DNA of 64,000 nucleotides. Origin: Palsa-1315 sp032123755 (GTDB lineage: Bacteria; Nitrospirota; Nitrospiria; Nitrospirales; Nitrospiraceae). Below the pieces are notes generated by a model, which did no database searches, was not told the DNA's origin, and worked only from the letters and a program-made list of their open reading frames with translations. Location: positions 50,288 to 114,287 of the forward strand of contig JAQBES010000043.1 in NCBI GenBank assembly GCA_032123755.1, written 5' to 3'. The position numbers and the translations under genes were made by a program. Positions 1-8,546 of the stretch are shown one piece after another; position 1 is the stretch's first letter, and each line of letters opens with the position of its first letter.

Positions 1-1
1 C

Positions 2-334
2 TGGTTCGATGCGACGGATGAGGGGACGGCTAACGGTTTCCGCGAACATCGAACAGGCGATGATCATGTACGTGAAGGATTCGACAAAGCGACGCTGATC
101 GCCGATCTTGAGGGTCGATCTGTTTCTGTTATTGATGCGCAGTGGACCTTTAATGGGGTGACGGCGTGGTTCAAAGAGGTGTATTCGCTCGGGGAACGAC
201 GGAGGGTGCGAGGTATTGGACTGCTCCTGCTTCCCGTGATTGTGCTGTGTGTGATGGGCGAAATGTTGCTGCCTCCACGCCGCGGAAACGGCCTGTACGT
301 GCTCGGTGTGAAGAAAGGTCTCGGTGCTCAATGA
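2..334 (+). CDS. C-terminal fragment of a SAM methyltransferase
   Basis: Partial gene cut by the left window edge. About 110 codons are open in the frame beginning at base 2 and end at TGA 332-334, which overlaps the next ATG (ATGA). The visible part has the layout of the C-terminal half of a Methyltransf_11-type enzyme: a HVREGFDKATLIADLEG stretch, where these enzymes discuss the helix after the core sheet, then WFKEVYSLGE, then a hydrophobic segment (GIGLLLLPVIVLCVMGEML) and the short end YVLGVKKG. The SAM-binding motif lies outside the window, so the assignment rests on general resemblance. It is the first gene of the glycan operon that is visible here. Confidence 0.5.
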   Translation, partial: WFDATDEGTANGFREHRTGDDHVREGFDKATLIADLEGRSVSVIDAQWTFNGVTAWFKEVYSLGERRRVRGIGLLLLPVIVLCVMGEMLLPPRRGNGLYVLGVKKGLGAQ

Positions 335-993
335 ATCTCGCCAGCGTAGGCCAGCGTGAGCGGTACGACGACGAATGGAACGGGTGGAAAGTCGGGACAA
401 AGGCGTTTGACGGCGTGCGCCGGTATGAGCAGATCAGCAGCGTGGTTCAACAGCTAGGCTCCAGGAAGATTTTGGATGTAGGGTGCGGAGATGGACGGCT
501 GGCAAGGGCGATTCGAGCAAATTGTTCTGACGTGATAATTCATGGTTGTGATCTGTCCACTGTGGCTCTTGCTCGCAGTGTAGGCCTCGATCGGCAGTAC
601 TCCGTAGATCTCAATTATGAGGTCTTGCCGGAACATGCCGCGAGTTTCGATCTGGTGATTGGGAGCGAGGTGATTGAGCATTTGATCCAACCGGACCGTG
701 TTCTGGCGGAGTGTACCCGGGTCCTCAGGCAAGGGGGCCATGTCTTGCTGACCGTTCCGAACGTCGCATTTTGGCGGTTCCGCGTCCAAGCGTTGCGCGG
801 GCATGTGCCATCCGTGACCGCTGACGACCGCCATTTGCATTCGTTCAGTGCATCCCTGCTTGAACAACTTGTGGGGAAGGCCGGTCTTCAGGTGGTGAGG
901 CTTACGGGTTTGCGTCAACGATTCGATCGGCTCAATCGGCTCCATTTTAAATTGCTCAGCGATACCCTTCTGATCGTCGGAAGGAAACCGTGA
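331..993 (+). CDS. Class I SAM-dependent methyltransferase
   Basis: 220-residue Rossmann methyltransferase. Motif I is ILDVGCGDG (residues 47-55) and the post-core EVIEHL motif of Methyltransf_11/23 enzymes is near residue 110, followed by LRQGGHVLLTVPN. I chose ATG 331 because it overlaps the stop of the previous gene as ATGA. A longer upstream reading of the same frame would run through the previous gene and has no methyltransferase character. It is followed after 4 nt by another methyltransferase. In a glycosyltransferase operon such enzymes usually methylate a sugar or a chain end; the substrate cannot be read from the sequence. Confidence 0.85.
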   Translation: MNLASVGQRERYDDEWNGWKVGTKAFDGVRRYEQISSVVQQLGSRKILDVGCGDGRLARAIRANCSDVIIHGCDLSTVALARSVGLDRQYSVDLNYEVLPEHAASFDLVIGSEVIEHLIQPDRVLAECTRVLRQGGHVLLTVPNVAFWRFRVQALRGHVPSVTADDRHLHSFSASLLEQLVGKAGLQVVRLTGLRQRFDRLNRLHFKLLSDTLLIVGRKP

Positions 994-997
994 GGTC

Positions 998-1840
998 GTG
1001 GCATACGAACTGACCAAAAGCCAATTCAATGGGCTGGTTCAATCCTACAGACCCTCTCAGTACGAGACGTTTGGTGTAAAGGACGCGCGCTTCACCAAGC
1101 CGATGAATCACGCATTGAAATGTCGTGATCGTCTCCATGTTGCGCTGCGAAGCGGACTGCAGCGGTTGCCTGAGGGACTGCAGACGATCGTAGATTTCGG
1201 TCCCTTCCCGGGTAGCCTATTGCGACTTTTGCGTGGGATTGAGCCAACGAGAGAGGCGCGTCTGTTCGGCGCCGGGTTGATGGCCAGTCCAGAGTTTGTA
1301 CAGTTCATGAGCCAGGATGCCGATGTGGAGATTCTCACCGTCAACCTCGATCCGGCCGGGAAACAATTCATGTCCAAAGGGTACCAGGAAAAAGTACCGC
1401 TGCCCGATCATTCCGCGCAGCTCGTGTTTGCCCTGGAAATCATTGAACACCTCACCTCGCCCTTTCATCTGATGACAGAAGCATACAGAATTTTGAAGTC
1501 TGGCGGCCATCTCGTCATCACAACACCTAACGTCACTCGTATCGGCAATGTTTTCAAATTGCTGATCGGTCGATCGCCCAACGATCGACTGGCCCCGCCC
1601 GGTTACAACGATCCGAACGACGAATGGCGACCGCATGCGCGGGAATATGCGATGCATGAGCTGGCAGAAATGCTGCGCCATGTCGGGTTTGATATCGCCC
1701 TGTCACAGTTTTTTTTGGGCGAGGACACGCAGGACTGCCAAAAGACCAATCGCCAGAGTACGATTGACTGGGCCAAGGTGCCGTTCTATCTCATCCCACA
1801 TTTGCGCGGGAGTTTACTGATCCTAGGGAGAAAGCCATGA
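998..1840 (+). CDS. SAM methyltransferase-like protein with altered motif I
   Basis: 280 residues, GTG start four bases after the preceding stop. The fold is recognisable from EIIEHL (residues 147-152) and LKSGGHLVITTPN (166-178), typical of Methyltransf_11/23. The glycine-rich loop is unusual: VDFGPFPGS (65-73) stands where DxGCGxG is expected, so SAM binding may be altered. The N-terminal 60 residues (SYRPSQYETFGVKDARF) look like the lid seen in O-antigen methyltransferases. The stop overlaps the ATG of the next glycosyltransferase (ATGA at 1837-1840), so the two are probably translationally coupled. Confidence 0.75.
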   Translation: MAYELTKSQFNGLVQSYRPSQYETFGVKDARFTKPMNHALKCRDRLHVALRSGLQRLPEGLQTIVDFGPFPGSLLRLLRGIEPTREARLFGAGLMASPEFVQFMSQDADVEILTVNLDPAGKQFMSKGYQEKVPLPDHSAQLVFALEIIEHLTSPFHLMTEAYRILKSGGHLVITTPNVTRIGNVFKLLIGRSPNDRLAPPGYNDPNDEWRPHAREYAMHELAEMLRHVGFDIALSQFFLGEDTQDCQKTNRQSTIDWAKVPFYLIPHLRGSLLILGRKP

Positions 1841-3000
1841 TTCCGGTCGTCCTTGCAGAGCTGGCAGGATCGGCCGGTTACGGAGGCGGCGAACGGTATC
1901 TGGAACTGCTTTTGGATCGTCTCGACCACGCGCAGTATCGAGCGCTGCTGATCTGTCCGGAGCCCGGTCCGTTTGTGGGGCGCATGCAAGAGCGAGGAGT
2001 GGAGACACACCTCGTCCATTTGGCGCCGTTGTTCAATCCCATTGCCCTCTGGCGGTTGACGCGGTTGCTGGTGCGGGAGAGAGTGACGATTCTTCAGACG
2101 CACGGAGCGCGCGCGAATTTCTATGGACGGATTGCAGGACGTCTGGCCGGTGTGCCGGTCATTATCTCGACGGTGCATAATTCACTGAAAGACTATGAAG
2201 TTCGTTCGCTCAAACGATGGCTCTATACGTACTTGTTACGCCTGACGCTTCCCCTGGTCCATCGGATTATTTGTGTATCGGATGCCAATCGTCGCGACCT
2301 GATCGACGAGTGCCCGGCTGTAGCAGCGAAGACACAGACCGTTTACAACGGAGTGGACCTCTCGACGTTTCCGTCACAGCCGGACTACCGAAAAGTCAGA
2401 CAAGAATTGGGAATTAGACAGGGACCGGTGCTGGTCACGATCGCGCGATTGACGGAACAAAAGGGCCATCGTTACCTCTTGCAGGCGCTTCCCCGCTTGT
2501 TCGAAACATGGCCCCAGCTTTGCAGTGTGTTCGTAGGAGAGGGCGAGTTGCAGGATGTATTGCAGCGGATGGCGATTGACCTGGGTGTCGAACGGGCCTG
2601 TCGGTTTGTAGGGGCTCGTGAGGACATTACCGATATTCTGGCTGCTGCGGATTTGTTTGTGCTGCCGTCACTCTCCGAGGGATTCCCCTTTGTGTTGCTG
2701 GAGGCGTTGGCCATGGGTCGTCCGGTGGTCGCGTCACGTGTCAATGGAGTGCCGGAATTAATTGAAGACCACAAGACGGGATTGCTCGTGCCACCGCGTG
2801 ACCCACAGGCCTTGGCGCGGGCGATTCGGGAGATGCTGAGTGATCAAAGCGCTGCCTTGAGGATGGGGGCAGCGGGGCGAACGCTGGTCCGAGAGCGCTT
2901 CACAGTGAATCGAATGGTTGCAAATACCACGGCGGTCTTTGATATGGCGTTGCAGGACGCGGGCGTGCAGGCGCCAGTCCAGAAACGGGTAGCGGCGTGA
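1837..3000 (+). CDS. GT4 family glycosyltransferase
   Basis: 387-residue GT-B glycosyltransferase. An N-terminal domain with the acceptor loop GGGERYLELLL (near residue 11) is followed by a Glycos_transf_1 domain that begins at VLVTIARLTEQKGHRYLL and holds the EGFPFVLLEAL E-x7-E signature near residues 280-290. This retaining family transfers a sugar from a nucleotide donor to a growing glycan on the cytoplasmic membrane face. The ATG overlaps the previous stop and its own stop overlaps the next GTG start (GTGA at 2997-3000), so it sits tightly inside the operon. The sugar is unknown. Confidence 0.9.
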   Translation: MIPVVLAELAGSAGYGGGERYLELLLDRLDHAQYRALLICPEPGPFVGRMQERGVETHLVHLAPLFNPIALWRLTRLLVRERVTILQTHGARANFYGRIAGRLAGVPVIISTVHNSLKDYEVRSLKRWLYTYLLRLTLPLVHRIICVSDANRRDLIDECPAVAAKTQTVYNGVDLSTFPSQPDYRKVRQELGIRQGPVLVTIARLTEQKGHRYLLQALPRLFETWPQLCSVFVGEGELQDVLQRMAIDLGVERACRFVGAREDITDILAAADLFVLPSLSEGFPFVLLEALAMGRPVVASRVNGVPELIEDHKTGLLVPPRDPQALARAIREMLSDQSAALRMGAAGRTLVRERFTVNRMVANTTAVFDMALQDAGVQAPVQKRVAA

Positions 3001-3887
3001 AGACGGAAACCATGCCGGAGACGGAATCCGTTGCTTGTCCCTGTGGCAGTCAAGCGATGCTGGTCGACGTATTTCAGACGCTGACCAGACGGTATGTCCG
3101 TTGTTCTGACTGTGATCTCGTGTTTCTGAATCCTCGTCCATTGGCGACTACGGTCGAGGAGTTTTACCGTGAAGACTACGACGAGGCCTACGGTGAGGCT
3201 GAGGCGTCGTCCGACCGAGAACCTGTGTTTGAGAGTGTCGCACGTCGTCTGGGCATGTACCGGCAGCCTCCTGGTCGGCTGCTCGATGTAGGCTGTGGAG
3301 ACGGCGCGTTCTTGTCACTCTGTCAATCGGCGGGATGGACCTGTTATGGGTTAGAGATGTCGAAGAAAGCTGTCGCGCGCGCCGCTCGTCGCGATCTGAC
3401 GATGCTCTCTTCCGATTGGTTGGAACGGGCTGGTGAGCATGAACCGTTCGACGTGATCACACTTGTGAATGTACTGCAGACAGTGACGAATCCGGCGAGC
3501 CTCTTGCGACAGGTCTCGGGTGCACTAACGCCAGCGGGCCTCGTCGTCATCAGAGAGACCAATGGGGCATTTCATCTCCCGATGCGGACACCGGCCCGTT
3601 GGGTCGGGTCACGCTCTGATCAGGCCTTTCACCTTTTTCTGTATTCACCTGAAGCCCTCCGTTCGTTGCTGAAGGGGATCGGATTGGACACCATCGCGAT
3701 CCATAATTCAGTTCCGAGTCGCGGGCCTCTCACTTCGGGGAATCCGTGGATAAGTCGCCTCAAATGGCGGATTGGTGCGATGGCCTTCTGGTCCTGTGCG
3801 GAGCTGCTCTATAAGGTAACGGGAGGCCGTATGGTTTGGGCTCCTTCGTTTGAGCTCATCGCCAGGCGGAATGAGGGTTCGAGATGA
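2997..3887 (+). CDS. SAM methyltransferase with N-terminal zinc-ribbon-like motif
   Basis: 296 residues. The N-terminus has paired cysteines CPCG (C14, C16) and CSDC (C36, C39), a small zinc-ribbon-like unit commonly placed before Methyltransf_23 domains in sugar-modifying enzymes. The catalytic core has LLDVGCGDG at residues 95-103 and later LTPAGLVVIRE. The GTG start is chosen because it overlaps the previous stop. The stop codon overlaps the ATG of the small membrane protein downstream. Probably methylates a nucleotide sugar or glycan; the substrate is not visible. Confidence 0.85.
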   Translation: MKTETMPETESVACPCGSQAMLVDVFQTLTRRYVRCSDCDLVFLNPRPLATTVEEFYREDYDEAYGEAEASSDREPVFESVARRLGMYRQPPGRLLDVGCGDGAFLSLCQSAGWTCYGLEMSKKAVARAARRDLTMLSSDWLERAGEHEPFDVITLVNVLQTVTNPASLLRQVSGALTPAGLVVIRETNGAFHLPMRTPARWVGSRSDQAFHLFLYSPEALRSLLKGIGLDTIAIHNSVPSRGPLTSGNPWISRLKWRIGAMAFWSCAELLYKVTGGRMVWAPSFELIARRNEGSR

Positions 3888-4138
3888 GCACATCCCATTG
3901 GTTCAGGCACCGGCGGTGGCGGAGTTCAATCAGGTTTTTGGGTATCGTCGTTGTCCTTTGCCTGCTCGCCGCATTAGCCACCCTCGGAGTGAGGTCGCTG
4001 CTTACGTCGGTGGGGTCTGCCAAACATATTCGATACGAGCCGGTTGATGTGCCGCCTGAGGAGGTTTCGCCCCGCCACCAGAAGGAGCGGGAGGAGTATG
4101 AACGGCGAGAGCGAGTCTTGACGGAGAAGAGTCAGTAG
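3884..4138 (+). CDS. Small single-pass membrane protein of unknown function
   Basis: 84 residues. A basic N-terminus (RHRRWRSS) precedes one membrane segment (FLGIVVVLCLLAALATLGV, about residues 18-36), so an N-in, C-out topology is expected. The short C-terminal tail is charged (HQKEREEYERRERVL). ATGA overlap with the preceding methyltransferase and the short gap to asnB place it firmly in the operon, which is the main reason to call it a real gene. I do not recognise the family. It may anchor or regulate glycan assembly enzymes, but that is a guess from context. Confidence 0.65.
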   Translation: MSTSHWFRHRRWRSSIRFLGIVVVLCLLAALATLGVRSLLTSVGSAKHIRYEPVDVPPEEVSPRHQKEREEYERRERVLTEKSQ

Positions 4139-4163
4139 CACGTTAATTTGGAGTCGCCATTTC

Positions 4164-6098
4164 ATGTGTGGTATTTGCGGACTTGTGGGGGACAATGATC
4201 CGCTCCTGCTTGAGCGGATGCTCGATCGGCTTGTCCATCGTGGTCCGGACGACGAAGGGACGCATTACGACGCAGGCGTGGCCCTCGCGGTGCGGCGATT
4301 ACGGGTAATTGACCCGGCCGGCGGCCATCAACCGGTTCGGAACGAGACCGGCTCTGTCTGGGCGGTCTTGAATGGTGAGATCTACAATTATCGCGAGCTC
4401 CGCAGGGAGTTGATCCAAAAAGGTCATCGCTTTCAGTCCGATGGCGATACAGAGGTCCTGGTGCATCTCTATGAAGAGGAGGGGCCAGAGGCGGTCTACC
4501 GGCTGCGGGGGATGTTCGCATACGCCATCTGGGATCGGGAGCGAGATCTCGTGTTGCTGGTCCGCGATCGGTTGGGGATCAAACCCTTGTATTACTCTGT
4601 CCAACCTGGGAAAGCGGGCACCGCCCAGCATGTGCTCTTTTCGTCGGAATTGCCGTCACTGCTGGAAGGGCTCCCGGATTGGACGATCCGTCCGCAGGCG
4701 ATCGCAGATTATCTGTCGCTGCTCTATGTGCCGGGGCCCGATACGATTGTGGAGGGCGTCTATCAGCTCCGACCAGGCGAGGCCCTTAAGATTGTACGGG
4801 GTCGGTTGGATTTTTGGCGCTATTACCATCCTGAGGAAGAGGTCCTGTGTCAGGTTGAGGCTCCGCAGGGCGACCAGTGCGAGCGGTTTCTGAGCACGCT
4901 ACGCGACTCAGTGCAGGCGCATTTGGTCAGTGACGTGCCGCTCGGTTTATTTTTGTCCGGTGGGTTGGACTCCGCGTCGATCTTGGCCTGCATGCGCGAG
5001 ACGATTCCTGGATCGATCAAAACGTTTTCCATCGGGTACGACGCGCCAGAAGACCAATCCTACAATGAGATCAAGGCCGCCCGGTTCCTCGCGACACACT
5101 TCGGGACGGACCACACGGAAGCCGTGCTGCGTCCCGATGTTGTCTCGCTGCTTCCTCGTGTGGTGGCCGGCATGGGAGAGCCATTCGCCGATTCCTCGGC
5201 CATTCCCACATACTTGGTGTCCGAGGTGGCCAGACAGGCCGTGACGGTTGCGCTGTCCGGAATTGGCGGCGACGAACTCTTCGGAGGCTATCCTCGCTAT
5301 CTTGGGCTGCGCGCGGCGGGTCGCTATGCGGCATTTCCTCTGGCGATGCGCTCATGGATTGCGTCCCGTGCCGCCGCCTATCTGCCGGATGGTTCAGGAG
5401 GGCGCGACGTTCGTGGCCGCATCAAACGATTTCTGCTGGATGGCTATCGCCCGTTGGATGAGCAATACCTCCGCTGGACGACGTTTCATCCGGCTGGATG
5501 GGACGCGTCGCTATTTGCCGATGGACTCCGTTCTACTGTGGCCGACAGCTCTGCGCGTTGCAATGTCCGGAATCTCTTCGGCCGCTGGCCTTCCCGCGAA
5601 CCAGCCGATCGCGCAATGGGCGTTGATCTACAGACCTATTTGCCTGACGATCTGTTGCGGATGGGTGATCGGATGAGCATGGTTCATTCACTCGAACTTC
5701 GTGTGCCCTTCTGCGACCACCATTTGCTGGCCTTCGCCTGTTCATTGCCGGCAGCGACAAGATTGCAAGGATGGAAGTTAAAGGGATTCATGAGGAAATC
5801 ATTGCAAAGTATTTTACCAAAAAGTATTGTCTCTGGACCTAAGCGAGGATTTATGCTGCCGCTTGGACGCTGGCTGCGCGAGGATCTGCGCGAGATGAGT
5901 CGAGATTTGCTGTCCGATGAGGCGATCCGGCGACGGGGCTATGTCAATCCTGACTATGTACAGTGGTTGCTCGCAGAACACCACAGTGGTCGGCGGAATT
6001 TCACGGATCAACTCTATGCGCTTATGGTGTTGGAACTGTGGCATCAGCAGTTGGTTCGGCCTGTTTCCTACCCTTCGAGGGGAGTGGGCGTGGCATGA
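4164..6098 (+). CDS. asnB: Asparagine synthase (glutamine-hydrolysing)
   Basis: 644 residues with the two standard domains. The N-terminal glutaminase starts MCGICG with Cys2 as nucleophile and keeps HRGPDDEG and NGEIYNYREL. The C-terminal synthetase has the PPi loop FLSGGLDSAS near residues 264-272 and SGIGGDELFGGYPRY. It moves ammonia from glutamine to an acyl-adenylate. In general metabolism the product is asparagine, but AsnB homologues inside polysaccharide clusters may amidate a glycan or precursor instead. The stop overlaps the ATG of the double glycosyltransferase. An extended C-terminus is normal for this type. Confidence 0.93.
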   Translation: MCGICGLVGDNDPLLLERMLDRLVHRGPDDEGTHYDAGVALAVRRLRVIDPAGGHQPVRNETGSVWAVLNGEIYNYRELRRELIQKGHRFQSDGDTEVLVHLYEEEGPEAVYRLRGMFAYAIWDRERDLVLLVRDRLGIKPLYYSVQPGKAGTAQHVLFSSELPSLLEGLPDWTIRPQAIADYLSLLYVPGPDTIVEGVYQLRPGEALKIVRGRLDFWRYYHPEEEVLCQVEAPQGDQCERFLSTLRDSVQAHLVSDVPLGLFLSGGLDSASILACMRETIPGSIKTFSIGYDAPEDQSYNEIKAARFLATHFGTDHTEAVLRPDVVSLLPRVVAGMGEPFADSSAIPTYLVSEVARQAVTVALSGIGGDELFGGYPRYLGLRAAGRYAAFPLAMRSWIASRAAAYLPDGSGGRDVRGRIKRFLLDGYRPLDEQYLRWTTFHPAGWDASLFADGLRSTVADSSARCNVRNLFGRWPSREPADRAMGVDLQTYLPDDLLRMGDRMSMVHSLELRVPFCDHHLLAFACSLPAATRLQGWKLKGFMRKSLQSILPKSIVSGPKRGFMLPLGRWLREDLREMSRDLLSDEAIRRRGYVNPDYVQWLLAEHHSGRRNFTDQLYALMVLELWHQQLVRPVSYPSRGVGVA

Positions 6099-8533
6099 AT
6101 GTCGTCCTGCTTGCAGAAGTTACGGCCGAACGGGTGATCGGTGGTGCCGAGCGAGTCCTCCGGCAGCAGGCGTTGGGGCTTACTAAGCTGGGCCATCACG
6201 TCTGCGTGATCGCGCGGGCTCCCTTCGAGTCTGCAGAGGCCACCCTATCGATTGGAAGCGTAACTGAACGGCGCTATCCCGTGAGGCGAACCAGCGAGCC
6301 GGCCTTTGTCTGGTCCTCGGTGCAGAACTCCCTTCGGGTGTTTGATCTGACGCGGCAGACCAGTCCTGTCGATGTTGCCATGATTCACCAGTCACTGGCT
6401 GGACTGGGTCCGATCTTGTCTCGCTATCGGACGGTCAGCCACTGGGTCTACGTCTGTCACTCATTGGCGCAAGAGGAGTATCTTACCAGAGCAGAGCGGG
6501 CGACGACGACGCTGGAACGGGTCAGGCGGCGGCTGAGCGCGCGGGCCAGGAGTTGGATAGAACGAATGGTGATGCGCCGCTGTCATCATGTGGTCGTCTT
6601 GAGCGAATTCATGAAACAACAAGTGATAGACACGCACGGAATTGCGCCGCGACACATCACCGTCGTTCCCGGCGCAGCCGATCAGGGCACGTTCTATCCA
6701 CCGCACGATCGGAGCGAGATCAGGCGGGAACTCAAATTACCCGAGAGCCGCACGATTTTGTTTACGGTCCGTAATCTGGTCCCGCGCATGGGGTTGGAAA
6801 ATCTTCTCGAGGCCATGACGATGCTTGGGCAGGTGCCGCAGAATCTACTGCTTCTGATCGGAGGGGAGGGCCAACTGCGCCCACGATTGGAGGAGCTGAT
6901 TCACAGCAAGGGATTACAAGACGAGGTGCAGTTGCTCGGATTCGTGCCGGAGGATCAGCTGGCGAAGTACTACCAGGCTTCTGACTTGGTCGTGATGCCG
7001 ACGCTGCAACTCGAAGGGTTCGGCCTGGTGACGGTCGAGGCGCTGGCATGCGGGACATCTGTGATGGGGACACCGGTCGGTGCGATTCCAGAAGTGTTGA
7101 GAACAGTCGATCCGCTCTTTGTGACGGAAGGGACAGACGGAGAGGCTCTCGCAAAAACATTAAGATTGATCTTGAAGTGCTTTCGTGATCAACCGGATGA
7201 GCGAGAGCGTTTCTCAAAGAAAGGTCGCGAGGTCGTGGAACGGCGCTACAACTGGGTGGCGCATACGGCTGATCTGGACTGTCTATTCGTGAGCATGTCC
7301 AACAGAGACCGTTCTACTGCCGCGCAGGACAATATCGAACAGGCTCCTAGGGCGAGGAAGGTGATCCATGTGGTCACGCGCCTCGACTATGGCGGGTCGG
7401 CGAAGAATACGATGCTGACCGCTCTCGGACATGACCGTGCGCAATTCGAGCCGCTCGTGGTCGCCGGATATCCAGGTTGTTGGGATGCCCAGGGCGGGCA
7501 GGCAGCGACCGAGGAGAATTGTCGGCAACTCGAGCAGGCCGCAATTCGTTGGATGATGCTTCCTTCGTTGACGAGAGAGGTCCATCCACTCAAAGATGTG
7601 CAGGCCCTGTGGCAATTGTTTTGCCTCTTCCGGCGCGAGAAGCCGGCACTGGTCCATACCCATACATCGAAGGCCGGTGTGTTAGGGCGAGTGGCTGCCT
7701 GGGTTGCGAGAGTGCCGGTCATCGTCCATACGCCGCACGGCCATGTGTTCTACGGCCATTTCGGTCCATTCCGATCCTGGTTGTTTCTTCAGATCGAGCT
7801 GGTGCTGAGTGCCATCACGGATCGCCTGATTGCGCTGACGGAAGCGGAACGTCAGGAACACCTCGATCGTGAGGTCGGCAAGGCCGACCGGTTTTCCGTG
7901 GTGCCGAGCGGGATTGATCGGGAGCGGTTCAGGCGGGCGAGGGTCCAGGGGAAACGACAGCCGGATTGGTTCGGCTGTCCACCGGACGCGCTGGTCCTTG
8001 GATCGGTCGGGTGGCTCACCGATATTAAAGGCCATGAATATCTAATTGAGGCCGTCGCCAAGTTGAAACAGGACTTTCCCTCCCTCCATCTTGTGATCAT
8101 CGGTAGTGGAGATCGGCATGAGGCACTCCTGCAGCAAGCGGAATTGGCCGGCCTCTGCGATGCCGTACATCTCTTGGGCCACAGGGACGATGTCGAGGTC
8201 TGTCTCGCCGGGATGGATCTGTTCGTCCTGCCTTCGCTCAACGAAGGGATGGGACGTGCGTTGATCGAAGCGATGGCAGCGGGCCTTCCGGTCATTGCCT
8301 CACGCGTCGGCGGTATTCCAGCCGTCATCAGCCACGAACAAACCGGTTTGCTCGTGGCTCCTGGCGATGCCGGTGCGTTGGCTGAGGCACTGCGTCGGTT
8401 CCTCGATCGACCGGAGTGGGCAGGGCAGCTGGGCCTGGCTGCGAGCCGAAGCGTGGATAGTCGATACGGGTCTGCCTCAATGGTTCACGCAATCGAATCA
8501 ATCTTTACCGAGGCGCTCAGTGTTCATCTGTAA
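6095..8533 (+). CDS. Tandem two-domain GT4 glycosyltransferase fusion
   Basis: 812 residues holding two complete GT-B glycosyltransferases in one chain. Domain one (about 1-405) has a GGAERVLRQQ loop and the signature LEGFGLVTVEAL near residue 305. Domain two (about 425-812) restarts with KVIHVVTRLDYGGSAKN and has NEGMGRALIEAM near residue 715. Each half is as long as a free-standing GT4 enzyme, so two sequential sugar transfers by one polypeptide are plausible. ATG 6095 was chosen because it overlaps the asnB stop (ATGA); the same frame is open further upstream but only inside asnB. Which linkages are made is unknown. Confidence 0.9.
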   Translation: MNVVLLAEVTAERVIGGAERVLRQQALGLTKLGHHVCVIARAPFESAEATLSIGSVTERRYPVRRTSEPAFVWSSVQNSLRVFDLTRQTSPVDVAMIHQSLAGLGPILSRYRTVSHWVYVCHSLAQEEYLTRAERATTTLERVRRRLSARARSWIERMVMRRCHHVVVLSEFMKQQVIDTHGIAPRHITVVPGAADQGTFYPPHDRSEIRRELKLPESRTILFTVRNLVPRMGLENLLEAMTMLGQVPQNLLLLIGGEGQLRPRLEELIHSKGLQDEVQLLGFVPEDQLAKYYQASDLVVMPTLQLEGFGLVTVEALACGTSVMGTPVGAIPEVLRTVDPLFVTEGTDGEALAKTLRLILKCFRDQPDERERFSKKGREVVERRYNWVAHTADLDCLFVSMSNRDRSTAAQDNIEQAPRARKVIHVVTRLDYGGSAKNTMLTALGHDRAQFEPLVVAGYPGCWDAQGGQAATEENCRQLEQAAIRWMMLPSLTREVHPLKDVQALWQLFCLFRREKPALVHTHTSKAGVLGRVAAWVARVPVIVHTPHGHVFYGHFGPFRSWLFLQIELVLSAITDRLIALTEAERQEHLDREVGKADRFSVVPSGIDRERFRRARVQGKRQPDWFGCPPDALVLGSVGWLTDIKGHEYLIEAVAKLKQDFPSLHLVIIGSGDRHEALLQQAELAGLCDAVHLLGHRDDVEVCLAGMDLFVLPSLNEGMGRALIEAMAAGLPVIASRVGGIPAVISHEQTGLLVAPGDAGALAEALRRFLDRPEWAGQLGLAASRSVDSRYGSASMVHAIESIFTEALSVHL

Positions 8534-8546
8534 GCGAGACAAACAA

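Noticed and set aside
166..330. Upstream extension of the first complete methyltransferase gene
   Set aside because: This stretch encodes the C-terminus of the preceding methyltransferase in another frame, and ATG 331 overlaps its stop; the extension has no conserved character.
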